DNA of 33,461 bases from Arcobacter sp. (lineage in GTDB: Bacteria; Campylobacterota; Campylobacteria; Campylobacterales; Arcobacteraceae), in NCBI GenBank assembly GCA_002685075.1, contig NYWO01000161.1:1-33461 (forward strand), read 5' to 3'. Under the pieces are notes generated by a model, which saw nothing but the letters and a program-made list of their open reading frames with translations, made no database searches and had not been told where the DNA came from. The position numbers and the translations under genes were made by a program. This document shows, one piece after another, positions 7,691 through 15,687 of this stretch. Position 1 is the first letter of the stretch. Each line of letters opens with the position of its first letter.

Positions 7691-10600
7691 ATGAAAAATG
7701 AAGAAGAATTAATAAATTCATCAATAAAACTAGCAGAAAAATGGCAAAACAGAGCAACTCAATTAGTTAGTGACTTTGATAGAGAATTTTATGTTAAGAT
7801 GAATAAAATGTTAGATCACCCAAAAGATAAAGCATTATTAATTGAGTTAATGGACCAATGTTTTAGATGTGAATCGAATGCAAGAATTGCAGATCAAATC
7901 ATATTTTTATTGCAAAAGCATGGAATGGCACACTTCTTTACAACAAAAGATAAAACATTATTATGGTTATTTGAAAACTTTGGCAAATTTTTACCCAATT
8001 TATCAGTTCCTTTATTTATAAATCAAATTAGAGAAGATACAAAAACAGTTGTTATTAAAGGTGAAGATGAGCCTTTTAATAAACACTTAAAATTACGAAA
8101 ATCTGAAGGTACTAGAGTAAATCTTAATTTAATTGGAGAAGTTGTTTTAGGAGAAGAAGAAGCACAAGAAAGATTGGATAAGTATTTAAAAGCTTTATCA
8201 AATCCTAATATTGACTATCTTTCAGTTAAGATATCTACAATTTTCTCTCAAATTTCTGCACTTGATTTTGATCATACAGTTGAAATCTTAGTAGAAAAAT
8301 TAAGTAAAATTTATGCACAAGCTGCTAAATATCCTTATACAGCACAAGATGGAACAAAGTCAAATAAATTTATTAATCTTGATATGGAAGAATATAGAGA
8401 TTTAGATATTACAGTTGAGGTTTTTAAAAAGACTTTAGAAAAACCTGAATTTAAAGATTTCTACGCAGGTATCGTACTTCAAGCATATTTACCAGATTCA
8501 TTTAATGTTCAAAAAGATTTATGTGAATGGGCTAAAAAAAGAGTTGAAAATGGTGGCAGTCCTATTAAGTTTAGACTTGTTAAGGGTGCAAATATGGAGA
8601 TGGAAGAAACAGAAGCATCTCAAAAGCATTGGGAAATGGTTACTTATACTGAGAAATCAGATACAGATTCAAACTATAAAAGAATGGCAAGATATGCACT
8701 TCAAAAAGAAAATGCACCATTTATGCATATAGGAACAGCTTCTCATAACTTATTTGAGTTAGCGTATGCTACACAATTAGCTCAAGATAATGATGTTTCA
8801 AAGTATCATACATTAGAGATGTTAGAAGGTATGAGTGAAGCTGCAAGATTAGCAATTAAAGAAATTTCAAAAGAAGTAATTTTATATGCTCCAACTGCTG
8901 CAAAAGAACAATTTACAAATGCAATTGCATACTTAGTTAGACGACTTGATGAAAATACTGGTCCTAATAACTTTATTAGATATTCATTTGGATTAACAGT
9001 TGGTTCAAAAGATTGGAAAATGCAAGAGAACCTTTTTAAAGAGTCTTTTGAGCGTGAGAAAACTTCTTTTGTTGGTGCAAAAAGAACTCAGGATAGATTA
9101 AATGAAAAATGGGATGATTTCTCAAACTCTTCATTTGATACAAACTCTTATCATGCCGAAGCAGATACGGATTTTGTACTTCCTAAAAACCATGAGTGGG
9201 CTAGAAATATTGTAAAAAAATGGAAACATACAAGTGATACTAAGCACACTATTGCTCCTGTTGTTGTTGCTGGCAAAGATTTAATTGGTGAACGTAAAAT
9301 TTATGATGCAATTGATAAATCTCAACTTGAGGATAATGTTCTAGCAGGTAGATTTGCCTTAGCTAATGAAGAAGATATTAAAAAAGCAGTTGAAGTAGCA
9401 AGGAAAGATATAGATGGTTGGAGAGATTTATCTCATGAACAAAGACATGAAGCATTAAAAAAAGCTGCTATTAAATTTCGTGAGAGAAGAGATGATTTAA
9501 TTGGAGTTGCAGCTGCTGAAGTTGGAAAAGTATTTACAGAAACTGATGTAGAAGTTTCAGAAGCAATTGATTTTATTGAATTTTATGCACATGCAGTAAG
9601 ACATTTTGATAATTTTGATAATTTAGAATTGTCAGGAAAAGGTGTAGGTGTTGTTGTACCACCTTGGAATTTCCCTATTGCTATTCCAGTTGGTGGTGTT
9701 TCTTCAGCTTTAGCTGCTGGAAATACAGTGATTATTAAACCAGCATCAGCAGCAGCCTTATGTGCATATGAAATGTGTAAATGTTTCTGGGATGCTGGAA
9801 TTTCTAAAAATACATTACAATTCCTTCCTTGTCCAGGAGCTCTTGCAGGTGAGTATTTAATACCAAATAAAGATATAGACTTTTTAATTCTAACAGGTGG
9901 GGAAGATACAGCTTCAACAATGTTAGAAACTAGAAATGATTTATTCTTATCAGCAGAAACTGGTGGTAAAGATGCAACAATAGTTACAAATATGGCGGAT
10001 AGAGAACAAGCTGTTAAAAATGTATGTCAAAGTGCCTTTGGAAACTCTGGACAAAAATGTTCTGCTACTTCACTTTTAGTTTTAGAAGATGAAGTTTATA
10101 ATGATAAAGGATTTAAAAAAGCGTTAATTGATACTGCAGCTTCAATGAATGTAGGTTCTATTTGGGACTTTAAAAACAGAATTGGAACACTTGCTAATAA
10201 AGTAAGTGGTAACCTTGAAAAGGCTTTAAATGAGCTTGAAGGTGATGAAGCTTGGGCATTAGCACCTGAGTTTGTAAATAACAATCCGTATATGTTAAAA
10301 CCATCAATTAAATGGGGAGTAAATGAAGGTAGTTTTATTCATATGAATGAATTATTTGGTCCTGTTTTAGCAGTTATTAGAGCAAGTGATTTAGAGCATG
10401 CTGTAAATATTGTAAATGCTACTGGATATGGATTAACTTCAGGAATTGAATCTTTAGATGAAAGAGAAGTTACATATTGGAAAGAAAATTTAAATGCTGG
10501 TAACCTTTATATAAATAGAGGAACAACAGGAGCTATAGTATTAAGACAACCTTTTGGTGGAATGGGAAAATCTGCAATTGGAGCTGGAAGAAAAGCAGGT

Positions 10601-11263
10601 TTCTATAACTATATTACACAATTTGTAGATATTAAAGAAAGTGATTTTCCAAAAGTTTCTAAAAAATATAATACAGAACTAACACAATTTATTGCAAAAT
10701 GTAAAGATACTCAAAATGAAAAGCAAGATTTTGAAAAATTAGAATTAGCATTACAATCATATTATGAAAACTTTGAAAATGAATTTTCAAAAGAAAAAGA
10801 TTATGCTAAAGTTAGAGGAGAAGATAACCACTTTAAATATATTCCATTAGAAAATGTATTAATTAGAGTATCAAGTGATGATACGATTTTTGAAACTGTT
10901 TCAAGAATTTTAGCATCTAGAGTATCAGGAGTTCATTTTAAAGTTTCGATTGAAAATAATGACTTAGTTAGTTCTTTCTTAGAAAATGCAAATGAGTTAT
11001 TTACAAGTAGAGATAGTTTAATTTCACAAACAAATGAACAGATGATAAAAACACTTAGTAAATATGATAGAGTGATTTATTCTAATATTTCTAAGGTACC
11101 ACATATGGTATTTAAAGAAGCTGTTAAATCTTTAACTTTTATAATAAGACAAGAACCAATGATGGAAGGAAGGTTAGAACTTTTAAATTACTTTATTGAA
11201 CAATCAATCTCACATTCATTCCATAGGTATGGAAATATAGGTGCTAGAGGTATTAATAAATAA
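7691..11263 (+). CDS. putA: bifunctional proline dehydrogenase / L-glutamate gamma-semialdehyde dehydrogenase
   Basis: A 1190-residue enzyme that oxidises proline to glutamate in two steps, passing electrons first to FAD and quinone and then to NAD+. The proline dehydrogenase barrel spans about residues 120-440, with QAYLPDS, FRLVKGANMEME and the substrate-binding RRLDENTGPNNFIRYSFG. The aldehyde dehydrogenase domain spans about 510-1010, with PPWNFPIAIPVGG, the general-base Glu756 in LSAETGGKDA and the catalytic Cys790 in NSGQKCSAT. There is no N-terminal ribbon-helix-helix domain, so unlike the E. coli protein it should not repress its own gene. About 180 extra residues follow the dehydrogenase domain. 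The ATG at 7691 follows AAGGA. It stands alone behind a structured leader and ends in a strong hairpin. Confidence 0.96.
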   Translation: MKNEEELINSSIKLAEKWQNRATQLVSDFDREFYVKMNKMLDHPKDKALLIELMDQCFRCESNARIADQIIFLLQKHGMAHFFTTKDKTLLWLFENFGKFLPNLSVPLFINQIREDTKTVVIKGEDEPFNKHLKLRKSEGTRVNLNLIGEVVLGEEEAQERLDKYLKALSNPNIDYLSVKISTIFSQISALDFDHTVEILVEKLSKIYAQAAKYPYTAQDGTKSNKFINLDMEEYRDLDITVEVFKKTLEKPEFKDFYAGIVLQAYLPDSFNVQKDLCEWAKKRVENGGSPIKFRLVKGANMEMEETEASQKHWEMVTYTEKSDTDSNYKRMARYALQKENAPFMHIGTASHNLFELAYATQLAQDNDVSKYHTLEMLEGMSEAARLAIKEISKEVILYAPTAAKEQFTNAIAYLVRRLDENTGPNNFIRYSFGLTVGSKDWKMQENLFKESFEREKTSFVGAKRTQDRLNEKWDDFSNSSFDTNSYHAEADTDFVLPKNHEWARNIVKKWKHTSDTKHTIAPVVVAGKDLIGERKIYDAIDKSQLEDNVLAGRFALANEEDIKKAVEVARKDIDGWRDLSHEQRHEALKKAAIKFRERRDDLIGVAAAEVGKVFTETDVEVSEAIDFIEFYAHAVRHFDNFDNLELSGKGVGVVVPPWNFPIAIPVGGVSSALAAGNTVIIKPASAAALCAYEMCKCFWDAGISKNTLQFLPCPGALAGEYLIPNKDIDFLILTGGEDTASTMLETRNDLFLSAETGGKDATIVTNMADREQAVKNVCQSAFGNSGQKCSATSLLVLEDEVYNDKGFKKALIDTAASMNVGSIWDFKNRIGTLANKVSGNLEKALNELEGDEAWALAPEFVNNNPYMLKPSIKWGVNEGSFIHMNELFGPVLAVIRASDLEHAVNIVNATGYGLTSGIESLDEREVTYWKENLNAGNLYINRGTTGAIVLRQPFGGMGKSAIGAGRKAGFYNYITQFVDIKESDFPKVSKKYNTELTQFIAKCKDTQNEKQDFEKLELALQSYYENFENEFSKEKDYAKVRGEDNHFKYIPLENVLIRVSSDDTIFETVSRILASRVSGVHFKVSIENNDLVSSFLENANELFTSRDSLISQTNEQMIKTLSKYDRVIYSNISKVPHMVFKEAVKSLTFIIRQEPMMEGRLELLNYFIEQSISHSFHRYGNIGARGINK

Positions 11264-11286
11264 GAGGGTTTTCTCTCTTATTTATT
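11255..11286 (+). terminator. putA terminator hairpin
   Basis: AATAAATAAGAG (11255-11266) and CTCTTATTTATT (11275-11286) form a perfect 12-bp stem with an 8-base loop, including the putA stop codon. The descending arm is T-rich. It stands between putA and the opposing thrE-type genes. Confidence 0.7.
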
Positions 11287-11374
11287 TACATTAAAAAATT
11301 AAAGTAACTTAATTACTAATCTTTCTTGCACTAATAACTGCATCTTCAAGGTAACCACATCTTCTTTAAATTTT

Positions 11375-11836
11375 TTAAGTTATTGGTCTAGTATATCTAA
11401 TCGAATATAAAGATGGTAAAGCTAATCCTAATCCAATCCCACCTAAAATTATAATTGTTTTTAAACCATTCTCTATAAATAGATTAATAAGCTCAGGTGT
11501 AACGCCATGAGCATTCATATCTATTAAATTTATAATTGCTGTAAATGCATATGTCCCAGGAAGTAAAGGAATAATAGCAGGAATAGTATAAACAGGTCTT
11601 GGAATAACAAACTGTTTAGACCAATAAAGTGCAACGATTCCAATAATTGTTGAAGCTAAAAATGTGGCTAATTCTAATGGAATATCCATATCTTGAAATG
11701 CAACTCTAGCAGTATAAGTTATAGCTCCACCAAAGGCACAGTAAATAAGTGTGTGCTTAGGAACATTAAAAACCATTGCAAAACCTAAAGCTGGAATAGC
11801 TGCAAAAATTGCATTTAAAATATATTCACTAATCAT
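11375..11836 (-). CDS. threonine/serine exporter, C-terminal-half subunit (ThrE-2 / DUF3815 type)
   Basis: A 153-residue membrane protein with about five hydrophobic segments. AIPALGFAMVFNVPKHTLIY near the N-terminus and PAIIPLLPGTYAFTAI in the middle are typical of the second half of ThrE transporters, which here is a separate chain. With the protein encoded just upstream it should form an exporter of threonine and serine driven by the proton-motive force. Only one base separates the upstream stop from this ATG, so the two are translated together. Split ThrE pairs are common, and the substrate is inferred from the family. Confidence 0.85.
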   Translation of the reverse strand: MISEYILNAIFAAIPALGFAMVFNVPKHTLIYCAFGGAITYTARVAFQDMDIPLELATFLASTIIGIVALYWSKQFVIPRPVYTIPAIIPLLPGTYAFTAIINLIDMNAHGVTPELINLFIENGLKTIIILGGIGLGLALPSLYSIRYTRPIT

Positions 11837-11837
11837 C

Positions 11838-12617
11838 TTACCATCCTTTTAAACTTAATAGTGCAAGTGCTAAAATAATCCCAAGTGAAGTAGCAACAGT
11901 TAATAAAACAGCTTGCATCCAACGTCCCCATCCCATTGCGAGATAACCCTTTACTGCATCTAAAACTGAGTTTACAAAAGGAAAACCAGGTGCTAGTAAT
12001 ATAACACTAGATGAAAGTGCAATATTAGGAGTAGAGCTTAAATTATAAATTTGAGAAAGACCTGAGATAATTGTTGCTACAAAAGCTGTAAACATAAAAG
12101 TTAGTATTAGAACGAATTTTCTTTTTGCTAATTCTTGTCTTGTAAACATTGCTAAACTAGAAGCTACAAAAGTTACAAAGAAAGCTTGTAGATCAGAGCC
12201 CGTTAAATAAGCGAAAGAAGCACAAGATAAACCAACCATAAATATAACTAACCATCTATTATAATACTTAGGTTGAATTCCTTTTATAGTATTAAAAACA
12301 AAATCTACATTATGATTACCTTTTTCTAAATCATGACACATTTTTTGAACATCACAAACAATAGACATATTAATTGGTTTATGATGAGCCCTTCTTGTTG
12401 TAGTAACTGATTGTGTTTGATTATTGCTTAAAGTACTTAATACTATTGCAGATGGGATAAGTGAAACTTCTACAGAGTCTACACCTAAAGCATTTCCAAG
12501 TCTTTGAGCAGTTAATTCAATAAGTCTACTTTCTGCACCAAATTCCAACATTAAAACAGCAGCTTTGATAATAGCTCTTGTGATTTTTGTTTGTTCTTCG
12601 TAAGTTATTTTGTTCAT
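11838..12617 (-). CDS. threonine/serine exporter, N-terminal-half subunit (ThrE / DUF1212 type)
   Basis: A 259-residue protein. The first 110 residues are a soluble domain with the family pattern AAVLMLEFGAESRLIELTAQ and a TTTRRAHHKP segment. The rest has about five membrane segments, ending in a glycine-rich VILLAPGFPFVNSVLDAVKGY. This is the N-terminal half of ThrE, made separate from its C-terminal partner directly downstream. Export of Thr/Ser protects cells from amino acid overload, which fits the catabolic genes in this window. The ATG at 12617 is preceded by an A-rich region with no strong ribosome binding site. Confidence 0.86.
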   Translation of the reverse strand: MNKITYEEQTKITRAIIKAAVLMLEFGAESRLIELTAQRLGNALGVDSVEVSLIPSAIVLSTLSNNQTQSVTTTRRAHHKPINMSIVCDVQKMCHDLEKGNHNVDFVFNTIKGIQPKYYNRWLVIFMVGLSCASFAYLTGSDLQAFFVTFVASSLAMFTRQELAKRKFVLILTFMFTAFVATIISGLSQIYNLSSTPNIALSSSVILLAPGFPFVNSVLDAVKGYLAMGWGRWMQAVLLTVATSLGIILALALLSLKGW

Positions 12618-12734
12618 TTATAATTCATACTTAATTTTTTTCATATAGTATCGAAAAGCTAAGAGATTTGATGTATAAAAGAGTATAAAAAATGAAGAAT
12701 TTATTTTAATCATAAGATAAAAGATTTAATTTGT

Positions 12735-12740
12735 TATAAT
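12735..12740 (+). promoter_or_regulatory. candidate -10 box for the coaX-hisG operon
   Basis: TTGTTATAAT puts TATAAT at 12735-12740 with a predicted start near 12747. The first gene then begins at TTG 12763 with AAGG at 12753-12756, giving a leader of about 16 bases. Confidence 0.6.
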
Positions 12741-12762
12741 CGCACTTATATAAAGGCAGAAA

Positions 12763-13095
12763 TTGAAAGAATTAACAAATTATTTTACAAAAAAAGATAT
12801 TATATTTAAACAAATAAGCGAAGTTACTGCAAAAGAATTAGGTTCACGAAAAAAAATAGGTATTTATCAAGCTACTTCTGTTAAAAAAGAGTTTTACGCT
12901 ATTTTTACAGTAGATGCAAAAAGTAGATTTTTAAGAAAAAATGCGGATGATTTAATGGTTCTTTGTGAAACATTATCTTCACATGTTGATCATAATTTTA
13001 AAAGAAAAGTATTATTGATATCTTCTCCTTTATGCTCAAAAGCAAAAGCATATTTAGAAGATAATAAATGGAGTGTTTATATTGATTTTATGTGA
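12763..13095 (+). CDS. small hypothetical protein, 110 residues (TTG start)
   Basis: I do not recognise this protein. It starts at TTG 12763, six bases after AAGG, and no earlier start fits. The sequence begins MKELTNYFTKKDIIFKQISE and contains a plausible alpha/beta core (KKIGIYQATSVKKEFYAIFTVDAKSRFLRKN). A C-terminal segment, RKVLLISSPLCSKAKAYLED, looks like a strand then a helix. There is no signal peptide or membrane segment. Its end overlaps the coaX start, and it heads the likely operon with coaX and hisG. Cytoplasmic location and co-expression are the only safe inferences. Confidence 0.7.
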   Translation: MKELTNYFTKKDIIFKQISEVTAKELGSRKKIGIYQATSVKKEFYAIFTVDAKSRFLRKNADDLMVLCETLSSHVDHNFKRKVLLISSPLCSKAKAYLEDNKWSVYIDFM

Positions 13096-13708
13096 TATTG
13101 GTAATACAACTTTCCATTTTTTAATTGGAAAAAAACATAAGAAATATTCTTTAAACGATAGAATTCCCAAGTTTAAAGAAAAAATAGTTTTTGTATCAGT
13201 AAATGAAAAAGCAAGAAAAAAGCTTTTACAATCTAACCCCGATGCTGTAGATATAAAAGAATATTTAGATTTTAAAACAGAATATAAAGGTCAAGGAATT
13301 GATAGAGTACTTGCTTGCTTATTTGTTAAAGATGCTATTATTGTTGATGCAGGAAGTGCAATTACAGTTGATATTATGAAAAAAGGTAAGCACAAAGGTG
13401 GTTTTATATTACTTGGATTAAGTGCTTTTATTAAAGCTTATCCCAAAATATCCAAAAAACTAAAATTTGATTTTGAAAAAGATATAAATTTAGATAAAAT
13501 ACCGCTTCAAACAAAAGATGCCATACAATATGCTATGATGAAATCCATCATTTTACCAATCAAAGAAGTTGCTAAAAATAAGAATATTATATTTACAGGT
13601 GGAGATGGAAAGTTGTTAAGTGGGTATTTTAAAAATAGTGTATATAAAAAAGATTTAATATTTGAAAATATGAAAAGGATTATTGATGCTAACAATTGCA
13701 TTGCCTAA
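13082..13708 (+). CDS. coaX: type III pantothenate kinase
   Basis: A kinase of the ASKHA fold that phosphorylates pantothenate, the first step of coenzyme A synthesis. The phosphate-1 motif LCDIGNTTFHF stands at the N-terminus, GQGIDRVLACL carries the family GxDR pattern, and the phosphate-2/adenosine region contains IIVDAGSAITVDIM and, later, IIFTGGDGK. About 208 residues is short for the family but usual in Campylobacterota. Two starts are possible. TTG at 13082 has GGAG eight bases upstream and gives MILCDIGNT; GTG at 13073 adds three residues. I prefer TTG. Type III enzymes need a monovalent cation and resist CoA feedback. The gene overlaps both neighbours. Confidence 0.88.
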   Translation: MILCDIGNTTFHFLIGKKHKKYSLNDRIPKFKEKIVFVSVNEKARKKLLQSNPDAVDIKEYLDFKTEYKGQGIDRVLACLFVKDAIIVDAGSAITVDIMKKGKHKGGFILLGLSAFIKAYPKISKKLKFDFEKDINLDKIPLQTKDAIQYAMMKSIILPIKEVAKNKNIIFTGGDGKLLSGYFKNSVYKKDLIFENMKRIIDANNCIA

Positions 13709-14294
13709 GGGAAGAATTGCTAAAGAAACTTTAGAAAAGTTTGAAAAAGCTTTTGGAGAAAAGTTTATTTTTGAAGATAGAAAATTAATACTTGAAAAAG
13801 CTGGGTTTAGATTTTTAAATGTAAGAAATCAAGATGTACCAACATATGTAATGCATGGAGCTGCTGATTTAGGTGTAGTAGGACTTGATGTATTAGAAGA
13901 AAAAGAGTATGACTTAATTAAATTACTTGATTTAGAACTTGGACGCTGTAAAGTTGCATTTGGACTTAAACGTGGAGAAGAATTAGATTTTAATAAAAGT
14001 AAAATCACAATTGCTACAAAACATGAAAAAATTGCAAAAAGATATTTTGAAGAAAAAGCAATGGCTGTTGATATTATTAAACTATATGGTTCTATAGAAT
14101 TAGCACCACTTGTAGATTTAGCTGATTGTATTGTTGATATTGTCGAAACTGGTGAAACAATGAAACAAAATGGTTTAGAAGTAGGTCCTACAATTATGGA
14201 AAGTTCTGCCCATTTAATTGCTAATAAAAACTCATTTTATGCTAAAAAAGATTTAATCTTAGACTTAAAAGAAAAGATTGAAGCACAATTATAA
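13686..14294 (+). CDS. hisG: ATP phosphoribosyltransferase, short form
   Basis: The first enzyme of histidine synthesis, joining ATP and PRPP. The N-terminus MLTIALPKGRIAKETLEKFE and the motifs HGAADLGVVGLDVLEE and DLADCIVDIVETGETMKQNG are diagnostic. At about 202 residues it is the short form, lacking the C-terminal regulatory domain found in long HisG. Short HisG normally needs the HisZ subunit for activity and histidine feedback; no hisZ is in this window. ATG at 13686 has AAGG seven bases upstream and is preferred over TTG at 13683. The start lies within the end of coaX, and the stop overlaps the next gene as TAATG. Confidence 0.93.
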   Translation: MLTIALPKGRIAKETLEKFEKAFGEKFIFEDRKLILEKAGFRFLNVRNQDVPTYVMHGAADLGVVGLDVLEEKEYDLIKLLDLELGRCKVAFGLKRGEELDFNKSKITIATKHEKIAKRYFEEKAMAVDIIKLYGSIELAPLVDLADCIVDIVETGETMKQNGLEVGPTIMESSAHLIANKNSFYAKKDLILDLKEKIEAQL

Positions 14295-14992
14295 TGGGAT
14301 TAGAGTTATATTCAAAGATTGAACCATTTTTAGATTTTGAAGATGAGGTTTATACTCTTCACAAACAATTTATGGAGTTTGTTATGCTTAATGAACTTGA
14401 TAATATTATAGATATTGGTTGTGGTCAAGGATACTTTCTAGATAATCTAAAAATCAATAAAAAAACTGCTTTTGGTATTGATTTAAGTGTAGAGCAAATC
14501 AAAGTTTGTGAAGCTAAAAATTTAAATGCTAAAGCAATTGCTTTAAGTGATGTAAAAGAAAAATATGATTGTGCAACAGCTATTTTTGATGTATTAAATT
14601 ATATTCCAAGTGAGCATTTAGAAGGTTTTATACAAGAAACAAATCTTGTTTTAAATCAAGGCGGATATTTTGTATTTGATGTAAACTCGCATTTTGGATT
14701 TGAATATATTGCACAAGGTTGTATCACAATAGATTTAGATGATAGATTTATTGGAATAGATGCAGTTTTTGAAAATGAAAAACTTCAAACAGATTTAACA
14801 CTTTTTGAGAAAAATAAAGATAATTTATATACAAAACAGAGTGACTCTATAATACAAGAATATCACTCAAAAGAATTTTTAATAAAATTGTTAAAAAAAT
14901 GCAATTTCGAAATTCAAGAAATAAGAGAATTTAATTTACACAGTGATGAAGATGCTGATAAATTAATTTTTATTTGTAAAAAAACTAACTAA
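14294..14992 (+). CDS. class I SAM-dependent methyltransferase
   Basis: A 232-residue cytoplasmic protein with a Rossmann-type methyltransferase fold. Motif I is IIDIGCGQGYFLDNL at about residues 38-52. An acidic residue ends the second strand in TAFGIDLSVEQIKVCE, and motif IV is CATAIFDVLNYIPSEHL. The substrate is unknown; the FDVLNYI pattern and the GGYFVFDVNSHFG strand resemble small-molecule methyltransferases. It is translationally coupled to hisG by a TAATG overlap, but nothing ties it to histidine synthesis apart from that. Confidence 0.82.
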   Translation: MGLELYSKIEPFLDFEDEVYTLHKQFMEFVMLNELDNIIDIGCGQGYFLDNLKINKKTAFGIDLSVEQIKVCEAKNLNAKAIALSDVKEKYDCATAIFDVLNYIPSEHLEGFIQETNLVLNQGGYFVFDVNSHFGFEYIAQGCITIDLDDRFIGIDAVFENEKLQTDLTLFEKNKDNLYTKQSDSIIQEYHSKEFLIKLLKKCNFEIQEIREFNLHSDEDADKLIFICKKTN

Positions 14993-15018
14993 CACAAAAC
15001 TATTTATAATTTTGTGTT
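14991..15018. terminator. inverted repeat after the methyltransferase gene
   Basis: AACACAAAA (14991-14999) and TTTTGTGTT (15010-15018) form a 9-bp stem with a 10-base loop, beginning at the stop codon. Only the descending arm is T-rich, so it is a weak terminator at best. It also lies 22 bases before the next ATG and could act in that leader. Confidence 0.4.
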
Positions 15019-15039
15019 AAATATAAAAGGCACAAAATT

Positions 15040-15642
15040 ATGACTTACCCAGATTTTTATAACAAAATTGAAACAATCAAAGTACAAGATGAATTATCAT
15101 CATTTTTAGGAACATTTGAAGATGGAATTTATGAAATTTCATACTTGGATATTGTAAAAGGTGCAGGGCATTCATGTCCTACAGTTTTAGGTGCTTATCT
15201 TATGAATTTAGAAGCACTTAAAGCTTTATATCCTGAAGAAATTGCTAAAAGAGGTGAAATAGAAGTTTCATTTTCACAAAGACAAAGTGAGGCAGTAGCA
15301 GGTGTAATTGGAAATGTAGCTATGAATATTACAGGTGCATGTACTACAAATGGTTTTAAAGGAATAGGCGGGAAGTTTGACCGTAATTATCTTTTAAAAT
15401 TTGAGCAAGATATAAGTGATGCAAGTGCTAGATTTACAAGAATTGATACAAAACAAAGTGTTGATGTAGTTTATGATCCAAGTTCAATACAATTTGACCC
15501 TTCAATGCAAACTTTAATGCAAAAATGTGTTCAAGGGAATGCAAATGATGTTGAAAAAAAAGATTTTGGAAAACTTTGGCAAGAAAGAGTTGAAAAAATT
15601 GCTAATAATATAGAAAATGTAATAAGCGTAAAAGTAGTTTAG
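15040..15642 (+). CDS. FmdE-like protein (possible metal-binding HxCP protein)
   Basis: A 200-residue soluble protein. The sequence GAGHSCPTVLGAYLMNLEAL near residues 45-65 matches the GHxCPxxxxG pattern of FmdE-family proteins. Next comes a strand-rich segment with conserved-looking residues (RGEIEVSFSQRQSEAVAGV) and a further cysteine in ITGACTTNGFKGIGGKF. FmdE proteins were named from archaeal formylmethanofuran dehydrogenase operons, but bacterial members have no known link to methanogenesis and some bind metals. This bacterium has no reason to carry that pathway, so the function stays open. The His-x-Cys and later Cys could be ligands. ATG 15040 follows AAAAGG. It appears to be a single-gene unit. 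Confidence 0.5.
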   Translation: MTYPDFYNKIETIKVQDELSSFLGTFEDGIYEISYLDIVKGAGHSCPTVLGAYLMNLEALKALYPEEIAKRGEIEVSFSQRQSEAVAGVIGNVAMNITGACTTNGFKGIGGKFDRNYLLKFEQDISDASARFTRIDTKQSVDVVYDPSSIQFDPSMQTLMQKCVQGNANDVEKKDFGKLWQERVEKIANNIENVISVKVV

Positions 15643-15657
15643 TAAATAAAAGTTTTA

Positions 15658-15687
15658 AATATAAAAGAGAAAGTTCTCTTTTATATT
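15658..15687. terminator. bidirectional terminator between the FmdE-like gene and trpS
   Basis: AATATAAAAGAG (15658-15669) and CTCTTTTATATT (15676-15687) form a perfect 12-bp stem with a 6-base loop. It includes the trpS stop codon on the minus strand and separates two converging genes. Confidence 0.7.

Noticed and set aside
10096-10284. Short minus-strand frame inside putA
   Set aside because: Lies wholly within the aldehyde dehydrogenase domain coding sequence and is a shadow of it.
11309-11365. Minus-strand 18-codon open stretch (RRCGYLEDAVISARKISN, then stop) downstream of the ThrE-type genes that looks like the tail of an enzyme
   Set aside because: It is bounded by a stop immediately upstream and has no start or longer homologous frame; too short to call a pseudogene from sequence alone.
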